A stretch of DNA of 64,000 nucleotides from Alteribacter populi (GTDB lineage Bacteria; Bacillota; Bacilli; Bacillales; Salisediminibacteriaceae), in contig NZ_KZ293963.1 of the NCBI RefSeq assembly GCF_002352765.1, positions 4,118,559 through 4,182,558 of the forward strand, given 5' to 3'. Of the stretch, positions 57,497 through 64,000 are shown piece by piece; the first letter of the stretch is position 1, and every line of letters starts with the position of its first letter. The translations under genes were made by a program, and so were the position numbers. The notes below the pieces were generated by a model. That model did not search any database. It had not been told where the DNA came from and saw nothing but the letters and a program-made list of their open reading frames with translations.

Positions 57497-58551
57497 TGCA
57501 AAAACTATTAAAAAATAAATTGTTTGGGCTTGTCATTCCACTGATCGCCATAGCATTTGGTTTCTTAGCCGGCGGCGTCATTATGCTTATTAGCGGAAAT
57601 AATCCTTTCTTAGGATATGGTGCCCTTCTTCAAGGGGTTTTCGGAGAACTTTATTATTTTGGTGAAACTTTGCGAATGATGACACCGCTCATATTTTCAG
57701 GTTTGGCTGTTGCCTTTGCATTTCGAACTGGGCTATTAAATATCGGTGTCGAAGGTCAGCTCATTGTCGGTTGGTTAGCAGCAGTTGTTGTTGGGATCTA
57801 TGTGGACGGACCGATGGCACTTATTTTAGCGATTATAGCTGGTGCGCTTGCTGGAGCTGCATGGGGATTCGTACCTGGCTTCTTAAAAGCTAGGTTCCAA
57901 GTTCACGAAGTTATTGTCACGATTATGATGAACTACATTGCCCTTCACGTAAGTAACCATTTTATTCGTAATTATTTATTAGCTAGCGGGCAACGAACAG
58001 ACTATGTTAATGATTCTGCTTCCTTATCCTCTCCGTTTTTAGAGAGTTTAACAGACTTTTCGCGATTACACTGGGGATTTGCGATTGCGATTATTGCCTG
58101 TGTGGTTATGTGGTTCATCCTATGGAAAACGAGCAAAGGCTATGAGTTGCGTGCTGGCGGTTACAACCCGAATGCCTCCTCTTATGCTGGGATGAATGTA
58201 AATAGAAATATCGTTCTTTCCATGGTTATCTCCGGGGGATTTGCCGGAATTGGTGGAGCAATGGAAGGGCTTGGAACATACGGTTATGCACAAATTTTAT
58301 CCGGATTCACGAACCTGGGCTTTGATGGAATCGCTGTTGCCTTGCTTGGTGCAAGCACGTCCATCGGTATTTTCCTTGCCGCGTTCTTATTCGGTGGACT
58401 GAAAATCGGAGCATCGAATATGCAATCAGCAGCGGGAGTCGCCCCTGAGCTTGTAGAGATTGTGATTGCGTTGATCATTTTCTTTGTCGCTTCAAGTTAC
58501 CTGATTCGCTGGGTTCTTAATCGTCTGCAGCAGAATAAGGAGGGGAAATAA
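57493..58551 (+). CDS. nupP: Nucleoside ABC transporter permease (NupP)
   Basis: The 352-residue protein has nine or ten membrane segments and BPD-type-2 permease blocks: R-T-G-L-L-N-I-G-V-E-G-Q-L, E-V-I-V-T-I-M-M-N-Y-I-A and G-F-T-N-L-G-F-D-G-I-A-V-A-L-L-G. It forms the membrane channel with NupQ. ATG 57493 overlaps the nupO stop (ATGA), showing coupling. The next gene starts directly at the stop codon. Confidence 0.93.
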   Translation: MMQKLLKNKLFGLVIPLIAIAFGFLAGGVIMLISGNNPFLGYGALLQGVFGELYYFGETLRMMTPLIFSGLAVAFAFRTGLLNIGVEGQLIVGWLAAVVVGIYVDGPMALILAIIAGALAGAAWGFVPGFLKARFQVHEVIVTIMMNYIALHVSNHFIRNYLLASGQRTDYVNDSASLSSPFLESLTDFSRLHWGFAIAIIACVVMWFILWKTSKGYELRAGGYNPNASSYAGMNVNRNIVLSMVISGGFAGIGGAMEGLGTYGYAQILSGFTNLGFDGIAVALLGASTSIGIFLAAFLFGGLKIGASNMQSAAGVAPELVEIVIALIIFFVASSYLIRWVLNRLQQNKEGK

Positions 58552-59514
58552 ATGGAGATCATTTCGATATTAAACACCATTATTCCAGCTGCACTCATTG
58601 CAGCTACTCCTCTTATCTTTACGGCATTGGGCGGTTTGTTCAGTGAACGTTCAGGAGTTGTCAACATCGGACTGGAAGGATTAATGGTTATTGGTGCCTT
58701 CAGTGGGATTCTTGCAACATTATGGCTCGAAACACTTGGATTTGGAGCTGCTTCACCTTGGGTCGCATTACTCATTGCAAGTATTGTTGGAGCTGTATTT
58801 TCACTGTTCCACGCTGTAGCTTCGATCACACTGAAAGCCGATCAAATTGTAAGTGGTGTCGCATTAAACTTCTTAGCTGTCGGATTATCGGTTTTTATTG
58901 TCCGGGAGATGTTCGGACGCGGCCAAACTGACTATATTAGTGCTCGTATATACCGAAGCGACATTCCAATTTTAAGTGATATCCCGATTATAGGTGACTG
59001 GTTCTTCAGTCGTATTTACGTAACAACGTACGTGGCGGTGATTTTAGCTGTGATTGTTTGGTACGTAGTGTTTAAAACGCCATTTGGTTTACGGTTACGT
59101 TCGGTTGGGGAACATCCAATGGCAGCGGATACGATGGGAATTAAAGTTAACCGGATGCGTTATATTGCTGTGATGCTCAGTGGAGCTTTTGGAGGAATTG
59201 GCGGAGCCGTTTTTGCGATAACGACTGCAGGTAACTTTGCTGGAAATACGATTGTCGGACAAGGGTTTATGGCATTAGCTGCCTTAATCTTTGGTAAATG
59301 GCACCCGTTTGGAGCTTTAGGAGCTGCGCTTTTCTTTGGTTTAGCCCAATCGCTAAGTGTTACTGCTCAACAAATTCCTGCTTTAGATCAAGTGCCGCAG
59401 GTGTATCTGATGATTGCTCCATACGTATTAACGATTCTGGCATTAGCAGGTTTTGTCGGAAAAGCAGAACCACCAAAAATGCTCGGAAAAGCCTACGGGA
59501 AAGGCAGTCGATAG
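58552..59514 (+). CDS. nupQ: Nucleoside ABC transporter permease (NupQ)
   Basis: The 320-residue protein has eight to nine membrane segments and the blocks S-E-R-S-G-V-V-N-I-G-L-E-G-L-M, L-K-A-D-Q-I-V-S-G-V-A-L-N-F and V-G-E-H-P-M-A-A-D-T-M-G-I. It starts immediately after the nupP stop, with AGGAGGGG inside nupP as ribosome site. Last gene of the operon; a GC-rich terminator is at 59577. Confidence 0.93.
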   Translation: MEIISILNTIIPAALIAATPLIFTALGGLFSERSGVVNIGLEGLMVIGAFSGILATLWLETLGFGAASPWVALLIASIVGAVFSLFHAVASITLKADQIVSGVALNFLAVGLSVFIVREMFGRGQTDYISARIYRSDIPILSDIPIIGDWFFSRIYVTTYVAVILAVIVWYVVFKTPFGLRLRSVGEHPMAADTMGIKVNRMRYIAVMLSGAFGGIGGAVFAITTAGNFAGNTIVGQGFMALAALIFGKWHPFGALGAALFFGLAQSLSVTAQQIPALDQVPQVYLMIAPYVLTILALAGFVGKAEPPKMLGKAYGKGSR

Positions 59515-59576
59515 TGAACTTGTTTCAAAAACCTTTGGTTTAAATTCAAAAAAGAGAAGAATTAGACACGATACCT

Positions 59577-59614
59577 ATACCTGCCTGGGCCTTTTTGCCC
59601 GGCGGGTATTTTTA
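59577..59614 (+). terminator. Rho-independent terminator of the nucleoside importer operon
   Basis: ATACCTGCCTGGGC (59577-59590) pairs with GCCCGGCGGGTAT (59597-59609) around CTTTTT, with one bulge, followed by TTTT. Confidence 0.88.
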
Positions 59615-60332
59615 TATTCCAAAGTCATTCAAGGTCTTTTATACTATAAAAAGAGAAGCTTGCCGAGTCATGGGGAAATCAACATATCTATAATATCTGA
59701 ATGTTTATAAAAGGCTCTGATATCAAAGAATGTTGCTATCTCTTATTTGAATTGAATGAATTTCATAATTCTGAGCCCAGGAGGCTCAACGGTTCTAAGA
59801 CATGAAAAAAGGAGCAGCTCCCCAAATGTCGGATTTAGTAAGTGACCAAACAAAAGAAAGGGGAGAAAACCCCTCATGTCTATAGTACGACAAGAGAGCC
59901 TTTTTAGCTCCCAACGGAGCTCCATAAAGCCCCTCTTAATTTAACACCAAGCAAGTTGGATACCGTAGCCAAGTTGAAATGTGTTTAAAAGGTCTCTTAA
60001 TAAAGAAAGATCTTCTGCGCAGTTGTCCGGAATCTGCGAGACTCCTGCGGAAAAACGTACCAGCCGAGACCCCGCAGGGCGCATTTCCCGAGGAGGCTTG
60101 GCGGTTCGTCCGCGGAAAGCGAGCAGATGCAGGCCAACGGAGCTGCAAAAGGTACGATTTTTTCAAAAAGTAATAATCCAAAAAAGAGAAGAGATATTAT
60201 TTTGAAGTTGTGTGCTTCTTTAAACAAATGAATTATGAAAGTGATTCAGTTGAAAAAAACGCGCAAGAAGCAATAAACTTTTTGAAAACAGCCTTATAAA
60301 TAGAGAGTAAAAAGCCGAAGGGAAGAGAAGGC
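59615..60332. other. 700-bp non-coding stretch with several hairpins and repeat A2
   Basis: No convincing gene. Short GC-rich hairpins (GGAGCAGCTCC near 59811, AGGGGAGAAAACCCCT near 59859) suggest a degraded mobile element upstream of repeat A2. The 60-codon frame on the minus strand (59743-59925) has no ribosome site and no family I know. Confidence 0.5.
60015..60248 (+). repeat. Dispersed repeat family A, copy 2 (about 234 bp)
   Basis: On the plus strand: GC-rich half (TGCGCAGTTGTCCGG, TGCGGAAAAACGTACC, GAGGAGGCTTGGCGGTTCGT, CGCGGAAAGCGAGCAGATGC) followed by the A/T-rich half (GAAGTTGTGTGC, TTAAACAAATGAAT, GAAAGTGATTC). Same order and polarity as 16127-16360 read on the minus strand. It runs up to the leader of the CheX-like gene. 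Confidence 0.88.
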
Positions 60333-60797
60333 ATGAATGTAAAACATGTGAATGCGGTATGTCGTGCAACAAAAGGAATTTTAGCCACTCACTTTGGAAT
60401 TGAGGTCAATCACCAAAGCCCGAAAGCAGGGCAGGCCACCATTCCGTCTAATGACGTTTCTGTTGTATTAGGCGTTAACGGCGAAGTGAATGGGCAAATC
60501 ATCTGTTCGATAGATCAAAAAACAGCAAAGAACATCGTTGGAGTTATGATGGGCGGAATGACAATTCAAACGCTAGATGAGATGGGATGGAGTGCGATTC
60601 AAGAATTCGGAAACTGGGTTGCAGGTTCAACTGCTACTGAGCTTTCTAAAGAGAACTGTATCATAGACGTGACTCCTCCAATGGTCAATGATGGAAAATC
60701 CCATTATCGAACGAATGATATGTTCCTGACCGTTCCATTAGATAGTTCACTAGGGATGATTGACGTTCATATCTCATTAAAAGAAAAGGCAAGTTAA
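60333..60797 (+). CDS. CheX-like CheY-phosphatase family protein
   Basis: The 154-residue protein has the CheC/CheX/FliY fold and the E-x2-N catalytic motif once: Q-E-F-G-N-W-V-A-G-S-T-A (residues about 91-102), as in the single-motif CheX enzymes that dephosphorylate CheY-P. The N-terminal part (MNVKHVNAVCRATKGILATHFG) and the end (IDVHISLKEK) match the family. B. subtilis lacks CheX but other Bacillaceae have it. ATG 60333 follows GAAGGGAAG. The nearest receiver protein, the CheY-like gene at 53661, is a plausible substrate. A terminator follows. Confidence 0.87.
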   Translation: MNVKHVNAVCRATKGILATHFGIEVNHQSPKAGQATIPSNDVSVVLGVNGEVNGQIICSIDQKTAKNIVGVMMGGMTIQTLDEMGWSAIQEFGNWVAGSTATELSKENCIIDVTPPMVNDGKSHYRTNDMFLTVPLDSSLGMIDVHISLKEKAS

Positions 60798-60810
60798 ATC
60801 GTTACTGGAG

Positions 60811-60839
60811 AAACGATAGTCAAAAAGGCTGTCGTTTTT
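60811..60839 (+). terminator. Terminator of the CheX-like gene
   Basis: AAACGATAGTC (60811-60821) pairs with GGCTGTCGTTT (60827-60837) with wobbles, followed by TTT. Confidence 0.78.
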
Positions 60840-60845
60840 AATTTT

Positions 60846-60908
60846 GGATCTAGTTAAAAGGGAATGGGATCTAGTCAAAGAGGATAGGAATCTAGTCAAA
60901 CAGAACAC
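60846..60908 (+). repeat. Three imperfect 21-bp direct repeats before the YhcX-like gene
   Basis: GGATCTAGTTAAAAGGGAAT (60846), GGATCTAGTCAAAGAGGATA (60867), GAATCTAGTCAAACAG (60888). The period is exactly 21 bp, two helical turns. They lie 110-170 bp before ATG 61017. Confidence 0.7.
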
Positions 60909-61016
60909 ACTAAACCGCTCATTGCTTTTCTACAATTTTCGTAATAAATTGAGTACAGGTGGGACAAGCTTGTTGTAATTTAAAAAAGAAAAGGGATTCC
61001 GGAAAGGGCGACGTGT

Positions 61017-62552
61017 ATGGCACCTTTAGATATCTCGAAATTTGAAAAAAAACTCATCATTCGAAATATTGAAGAGCGCGATATAGATAAAATTATTCAG
61101 TTATCAAAACTGTGTTTTCCAAATATGGAAGCATGGAAGCGTGAACAGTTAAAAAGTCACTTAGACGTATTCCAGGAAGGACAGTTTTGTGTCGAGTATG
61201 ACGGTGAAATTATCGGATCTTGCTCGAGCTTGGTCATTAATTTTGATGAATACGACGATCAGCATACGTGGGATGAAATTACAGATGAAGGTTTTATAAC
61301 AAACCACGATTCGGAGGGTTACAATCTTTATGGTATCGAAATCATGGTAGACCCTTCCTACCGCCGGATGAAGATCGGACGAAGACTGTACGAGGCACGA
61401 AAAGATTTGGCTCGGAAGTTGAACTTGAAGAGTATCATAATCGGTGGACGAATTCCAAATTACAGTGAGCATGCTAGCGACATGACACCGAGGGAGTTCG
61501 TAGAAGAGGTTATGCGCCACAATGTCTATGACCCGGTGCTGACTTTTCAAGTTATGAACGGCTTTACTTTAAAACGTATTAATCGTAACTATTTAAAAGA
61601 CGATAAAGCATCGATGAAGTATGCAACACTCATGGAGTGGAATAACGTTGACTACCAGCCGACAACGAAGCGGCATTTTAAAACGTCATTTCCGGTTCGC
61701 ATTTGTGTGATTCAGTACATGATGAAAAAAATCAATTCATTTGAGGAATTTGCTCAACAGTGCGAATACTATGCAGATGTTGGGGCGAGCTACAGCTCAG
61801 ACTTTGTTGTCTTTCCAGAAATTTTTACTACACAGCTCTTATCGTTTATTGAAGAAAAAAGTCCGAGCCGTGCGATTCGCCGTTTAGCCGAGTTCACCGA
61901 AGATTACATCCAGGTGTTTACTGATCTTGCTGTTAAATACAATGTTAACATTATCGGCGGCTCCCATTTTGTCGAAGAAGAAGGTGATATTTATAATATT
62001 GCCTATTTGTTCCGAAGAGACGGGACAATCGAAAAGCAATATAAAATTCATATTACCCCAAATGAGCGCAAGTTTTGGGGGATACGTGGCGGAGATAAAG
62101 TCGAAGTGTTTGATACCGACTGTGGTAAAATTGCAATTCAAATTTGTTATGATATTGAATTTCCTGAGCTTGGGCGCATCGCTACTGAAAAAGGTGCGAA
62201 TATTATTTTCACTCCTTTCTGTACGGATGAACGTCAAGGCTACCTCCGCATTCGCTACTGTGCTCAGGCAAGAGCCGTGGAAAACCAAATTTACACAGTC
62301 ATCAGTGGTACAGTGGGTAATTTGACACACGTAGAAAACATGGACATCCAATATGCCCAGTCAGGTATCTTCACACCATCGGACTTTGCATTCCCCCGGG
62401 ACGGGATCGTTGGCGAGTGTCATCCGAATATTGAAACCGTTGTTGTTGGCGATGTTGATACAGAGCTTATCCGCCGCTCACGAAAGTCTGGAAACGTAAC
62501 GCAATGGAAAGACCGTCGCAAAGACTTGTACGACATTAAATATGATTGTTAA
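61017..62552 (+). CDS. yhcX: GNAT acetyltransferase fused to a nitrilase-type hydrolase (YhcX-like)
   Basis: The 511-residue protein joins an N-terminal GNAT domain (about 15-200; acetyl-CoA loop region Y-R-R-M-K-I-G-R-R-L-Y-E-A) and a C-terminal carbon-nitrogen hydrolase domain (from about 225). The nitrilase triad is visible: E in V-F-P-E-I-F, K in Q-Y-K-I-H-I-T-P and C in I-Q-I-C-Y-D-I-E-F-P-E. Length and order match B. subtilis YhcX, whose substrate is not known; hydrolysis of an amide followed or preceded by N-acetylation is implied by the fusion. ATG 61017 follows GGAAAGGGCGAC. Terminator follows. Confidence 0.93.
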   Translation: MAPLDISKFEKKLIIRNIEERDIDKIIQLSKLCFPNMEAWKREQLKSHLDVFQEGQFCVEYDGEIIGSCSSLVINFDEYDDQHTWDEITDEGFITNHDSEGYNLYGIEIMVDPSYRRMKIGRRLYEARKDLARKLNLKSIIIGGRIPNYSEHASDMTPREFVEEVMRHNVYDPVLTFQVMNGFTLKRINRNYLKDDKASMKYATLMEWNNVDYQPTTKRHFKTSFPVRICVIQYMMKKINSFEEFAQQCEYYADVGASYSSDFVVFPEIFTTQLLSFIEEKSPSRAIRRLAEFTEDYIQVFTDLAVKYNVNIIGGSHFVEEEGDIYNIAYLFRRDGTIEKQYKIHITPNERKFWGIRGGDKVEVFDTDCGKIAIQICYDIEFPELGRIATEKGANIIFTPFCTDERQGYLRIRYCAQARAVENQIYTVISGTVGNLTHVENMDIQYAQSGIFTPSDFAFPRDGIVGECHPNIETVVVGDVDTELIRRSRKSGNVTQWKDRRKDLYDIKYDC

Positions 62553-62560
62553 TACGCCCT

Positions 62561-62586
62561 CCCCTCTTTTTGAAGAGGGGTTTTAT
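62561..62586 (+). terminator. Rho-independent terminator of the YhcX-like gene
   Basis: CCCCTCTT (62561-62568) pairs exactly with AAGAGGGG (62573-62580) and is followed by TTTT. Confidence 0.92.
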
Positions 62587-62686
62587 TGTTACTTTACGAA
62601 AACAGCCTCCTTTAAAACGGTTTGTCTTCGGTGAAGTTTAACTGGAATGGATTTTGTCGATGCTGAAGTTGAAAGGGGAGACTACC

Positions 62687-63151
62687 ATGAGTGAAACAAC
62701 GCCTCAAAAGCAAAGACTGCCAGCTTGGAGACTACCTACAGTCATTGCGATGGTTTTTTTGTGGATTACAACCGCATTTTTTCTTTGGTTGCCAGGCCAG
62801 ATTGAAGTTGATGAAGCAACCGAGCCTGATTGGACTGTCCAGGTGTACACCCGGGAAAACCCATTAAGAGAAGGGGGCAGAATGACGCTGCAAGTTTTTG
62901 TATATGATAAACCCTCAGGCGAACCGATCCGGGAAGCAAGTGTGACGTCCACTTTTTCGAATGAAGAAGTAATGACTCTTCATCATTTGGAAGCGGGTCT
63001 CTATGAAGGTGAAACCCGTGTAATGAATCAGCCTCTCATCTCAGGAGAGGTGAGAGTAAGTTACGATAATCAAGAAGCGACGAGATCATTTGAGTATCCG
63101 GTTGAACCCTTTGGTGATCAATGGACTTCTTTAGTCCATTCCTCATCGTAA
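62687..63151 (+). CDS. FixH/YtkA-like membrane-anchored protein
   Basis: The 154-residue protein has one membrane segment (residues about 16-36, IAMVFLWITTAFFLWL) and then an outward Ig-like beta domain: TVQVYTRENPLREGGRMTLQVFV, SGEPIREASVTSTFSNEE and GLYEGETRVMNQPLISGEVRVSY. That is the layout of FixH/YtkA-like proteins, often linked to copper or cytochrome oxidase assembly, but no metal-ligand M/H/C cluster is obvious here. ATG 62687 is used because AAAGGGGAG lies 7 bp upstream; the frame back to 62654 crosses that site. Monocistronic, with a terminator at 63207. Confidence 0.75.
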   Translation: MSETTPQKQRLPAWRLPTVIAMVFLWITTAFFLWLPGQIEVDEATEPDWTVQVYTRENPLREGGRMTLQVFVYDKPSGEPIREASVTSTFSNEEVMTLHHLEAGLYEGETRVMNQPLISGEVRVSYDNQEATRSFEYPVEPFGDQWTSLVHSSS

Positions 63152-63206
63152 CTAAAATTAGGGGTCTTCAGTATGCCTTTAATCACCATACTTTATAAAC
63201 CGTAAT

Positions 63207-63243
63207 GCGGCTTCCAAAACAAGAGAAGCCGCTTTGTTTTTCC
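63207..63243 (+). terminator. Rho-independent terminator before glpP
   Basis: GCGGCTTC (63207-63214) pairs with GAAGCCGC (63224-63231) and is followed by TTTGTTTTT. Confidence 0.88.
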
Positions 63244-63417
63244 TCAATTTTCTAGTCTGGCACTCTCGTTAATATTTCACGTACCTTAAATAAGTTCTGT
63301 AATCAACACCTGTTTTGAACCATCAAAGTGGCCAATTGTAATAATTTCTTTTACAAAAGGAAAGCTTTTACACATCATAATAAAATGAGGTAAGATTATA
63401 GAAATGGGGGTGCTGCA

Positions 63418-63981
63418 ATGAAAACGAATAAGCAAACACTTTTCCCAGCAATTCGCCAGTTAAAGGATTTTGATTGGGTATTGGATAGTCCTTATGAGAC
63501 AATCATTTTGCTGGAGAGCCACGTCGGTCAATTACGAAGCCTCGTTAGAACGGCAAAACAAGCAAACAAGAAGCTTTTTATTCATGCGGATTTAGTTCAT
63601 GGCTTGAAGAGTGATGATTATGGAGCTGATTTTTTATGTCAGGACATAAAAATAGATGGGCTGATTTCGACACGAAAGAACATGGTGTTAAAGGCAAAAA
63701 AACAAGGGATTTCAGCTATACAACGAATGTTTTTGCTCGATTCACTGGCACTTGAGACGAGCTTCCACAAAATTGAACAGACTGGACCTGATTATATTGA
63801 AGTGTTGCCCGGTGTTGTCCCTCACATGATTAGGGAAATTGCCGATCGAACACAAGTACCCATTATTGCAGGAGGACTCATTCGAACCGTTGACGACTTC
63901 AAAACAGCTCTTCAAGCAGGGGCATCTGCTGTAACGACATCCAATAAAGACATATGGAAACATAATCTATTATCAGGTTAA
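63418..63981 (+). CDS. glpP: Glycerol-3-phosphate-responsive antiterminator GlpP
   Basis: The 187-residue protein fits GlpP in length and motifs: I-H-A-D-L-V-H-G-L, D-G-L-I-S-T-R, Q-R-M-F-L-L-D-S, E-V-L-P-G-V-V-P and A-G-G-L-I-R-T-V-D-D (TIM-barrel-like phosphate-binding loop). In Bacillus it binds glycerol-3-phosphate and then the leader of glpD and glpFK mRNA to prevent termination, allowing glycerol use. ATG 63418 follows a GGGGGTG site. The rest of the glp genes would lie beyond the window. The frame is complete. Confidence 0.93.
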   Translation: MKTNKQTLFPAIRQLKDFDWVLDSPYETIILLESHVGQLRSLVRTAKQANKKLFIHADLVHGLKSDDYGADFLCQDIKIDGLISTRKNMVLKAKKQGISAIQRMFLLDSLALETSFHKIEQTGPDYIEVLPGVVPHMIREIADRTQVPIIAGGLIRTVDDFKTALQAGASAVTTSNKDIWKHNLLSG

Positions 63982-64000
63982 CACTAGAGTTCATAGGTAT

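Noticed and set aside
59743..59925. 60-codon minus-strand frame as a transposase remnant
   Set aside because: No recognisable transposase motif and no ribosome site; the region is described as non-coding.
59936..60227. Several overlapping 60-80-codon frames on both strands in repeat A2
   Set aside because: They run through a non-coding dispersed repeat and have no start signals.
61884..62351. 155-codon minus-strand and 132-codon plus-strand frames inside the YhcX-like gene
   Set aside because: Both overlap conserved nitrilase motifs in the true frame and have no gene signals.

Overview
The window looks like chromosomal DNA from a spore-forming, low-GC Bacillaceae, probably a salt- or alkali-adapted one. 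The evidence is the Bacillus-type sporulation genes (prkA, yhbH, a BclB-type collagen-like protein, remains of a YheC/YheD coat protein), strong AGGAGG-type ribosome binding sites, frequent GTG/TTG starts, intrinsic terminators, a BCCT osmolyte carrier, a quaternary-amine ABC importer and very acidic mature lipoproteins. The genus cannot be fixed from the sequence alone. I see no rRNA, tRNA, prophage, CRISPR array or intact transposase.

Layout. 1-5.9 kb: a 5'-cut FAD oxidoreductase, a TipA-like MerR regulator with its own 19-bp-spacer promoter, an MBL hydrolase, an acyl-CoA thioester hydrolase/BAAT protein, a 29-residue membrane peptide, an HmoA-like monooxygenase and a small membrane protein. 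6-16.7 kb: sporulation and envelope genes mixed with three broken genes: a class A PBP with several lesions, a YheC/YheD gene with three frameshifts, and a DUF2188 gene whose 5' end is replaced by a dispersed repeat. Intact here are prkA, the BclB-like gene, a type I signal peptidase, a BCCT carrier and yhbH. 16.9-31.4 kb: a phosphonate/phosphite-type ABC importer (phnD, phnC, phnE, phnE), an inositol monophosphatase, a LOG-family protein, an NAD(P)-binding protein, a DUF1028 protein, an NCS2 purine permease, a polysaccharide deacetylase lipoprotein, an AtoE-like fatty acid carrier and a frameshifted methyltransferase. 31.6-43.2 kb: an orphan three-PAS histidine kinase, a lone EutH, and then the most striking block: an OpuC-like quaternary-amine ABC operon preceded by a near-perfect sigma-54 (-24/-12) promoter and followed by a membrane histidine kinase and an NtrC-type response regulator with the GAFTGA motif.

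43.8-50.3 kb is a carbohydrate regulon: a LacI regulator whose promoter overlaps a cre-like site, three matching LacI-type operators, a glycogen-debranching-enzyme-like protein and a sugar ABC importer without its own ATPase. 50.4-53.5 kb is the thiamine operon thiE-thiS-thiG-thiO on the minus strand under a TPP riboswitch with a terminator. 53.7-60.8 kb holds a CheY-like single-domain regulator, the BmpA/NupNOPQ nucleoside importer and a CheX-like protein. 60.8-64 kb has a YhcX-like GNAT-nitrilase fusion, a FixH/YtkA-like membrane protein and the antiterminator GlpP.

Intergenic DNA is rich in short dispersed repeats. I separate five families: A (about 234 bp, 2 copies), B (about 90-115 bp, 4 copies plus relics), C (about 120 bp, 2 copies plus one fragment), D (hairpins with a GGGG-CTG-CCCC core, at least 7) and E (same ends, different interiors, 2 copies plus one relic). 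Several lie at gene ends or inside operons. CDS starts were moved from the longest open frame to the codon best placed after a ribosome binding site; each entry says where this was done.
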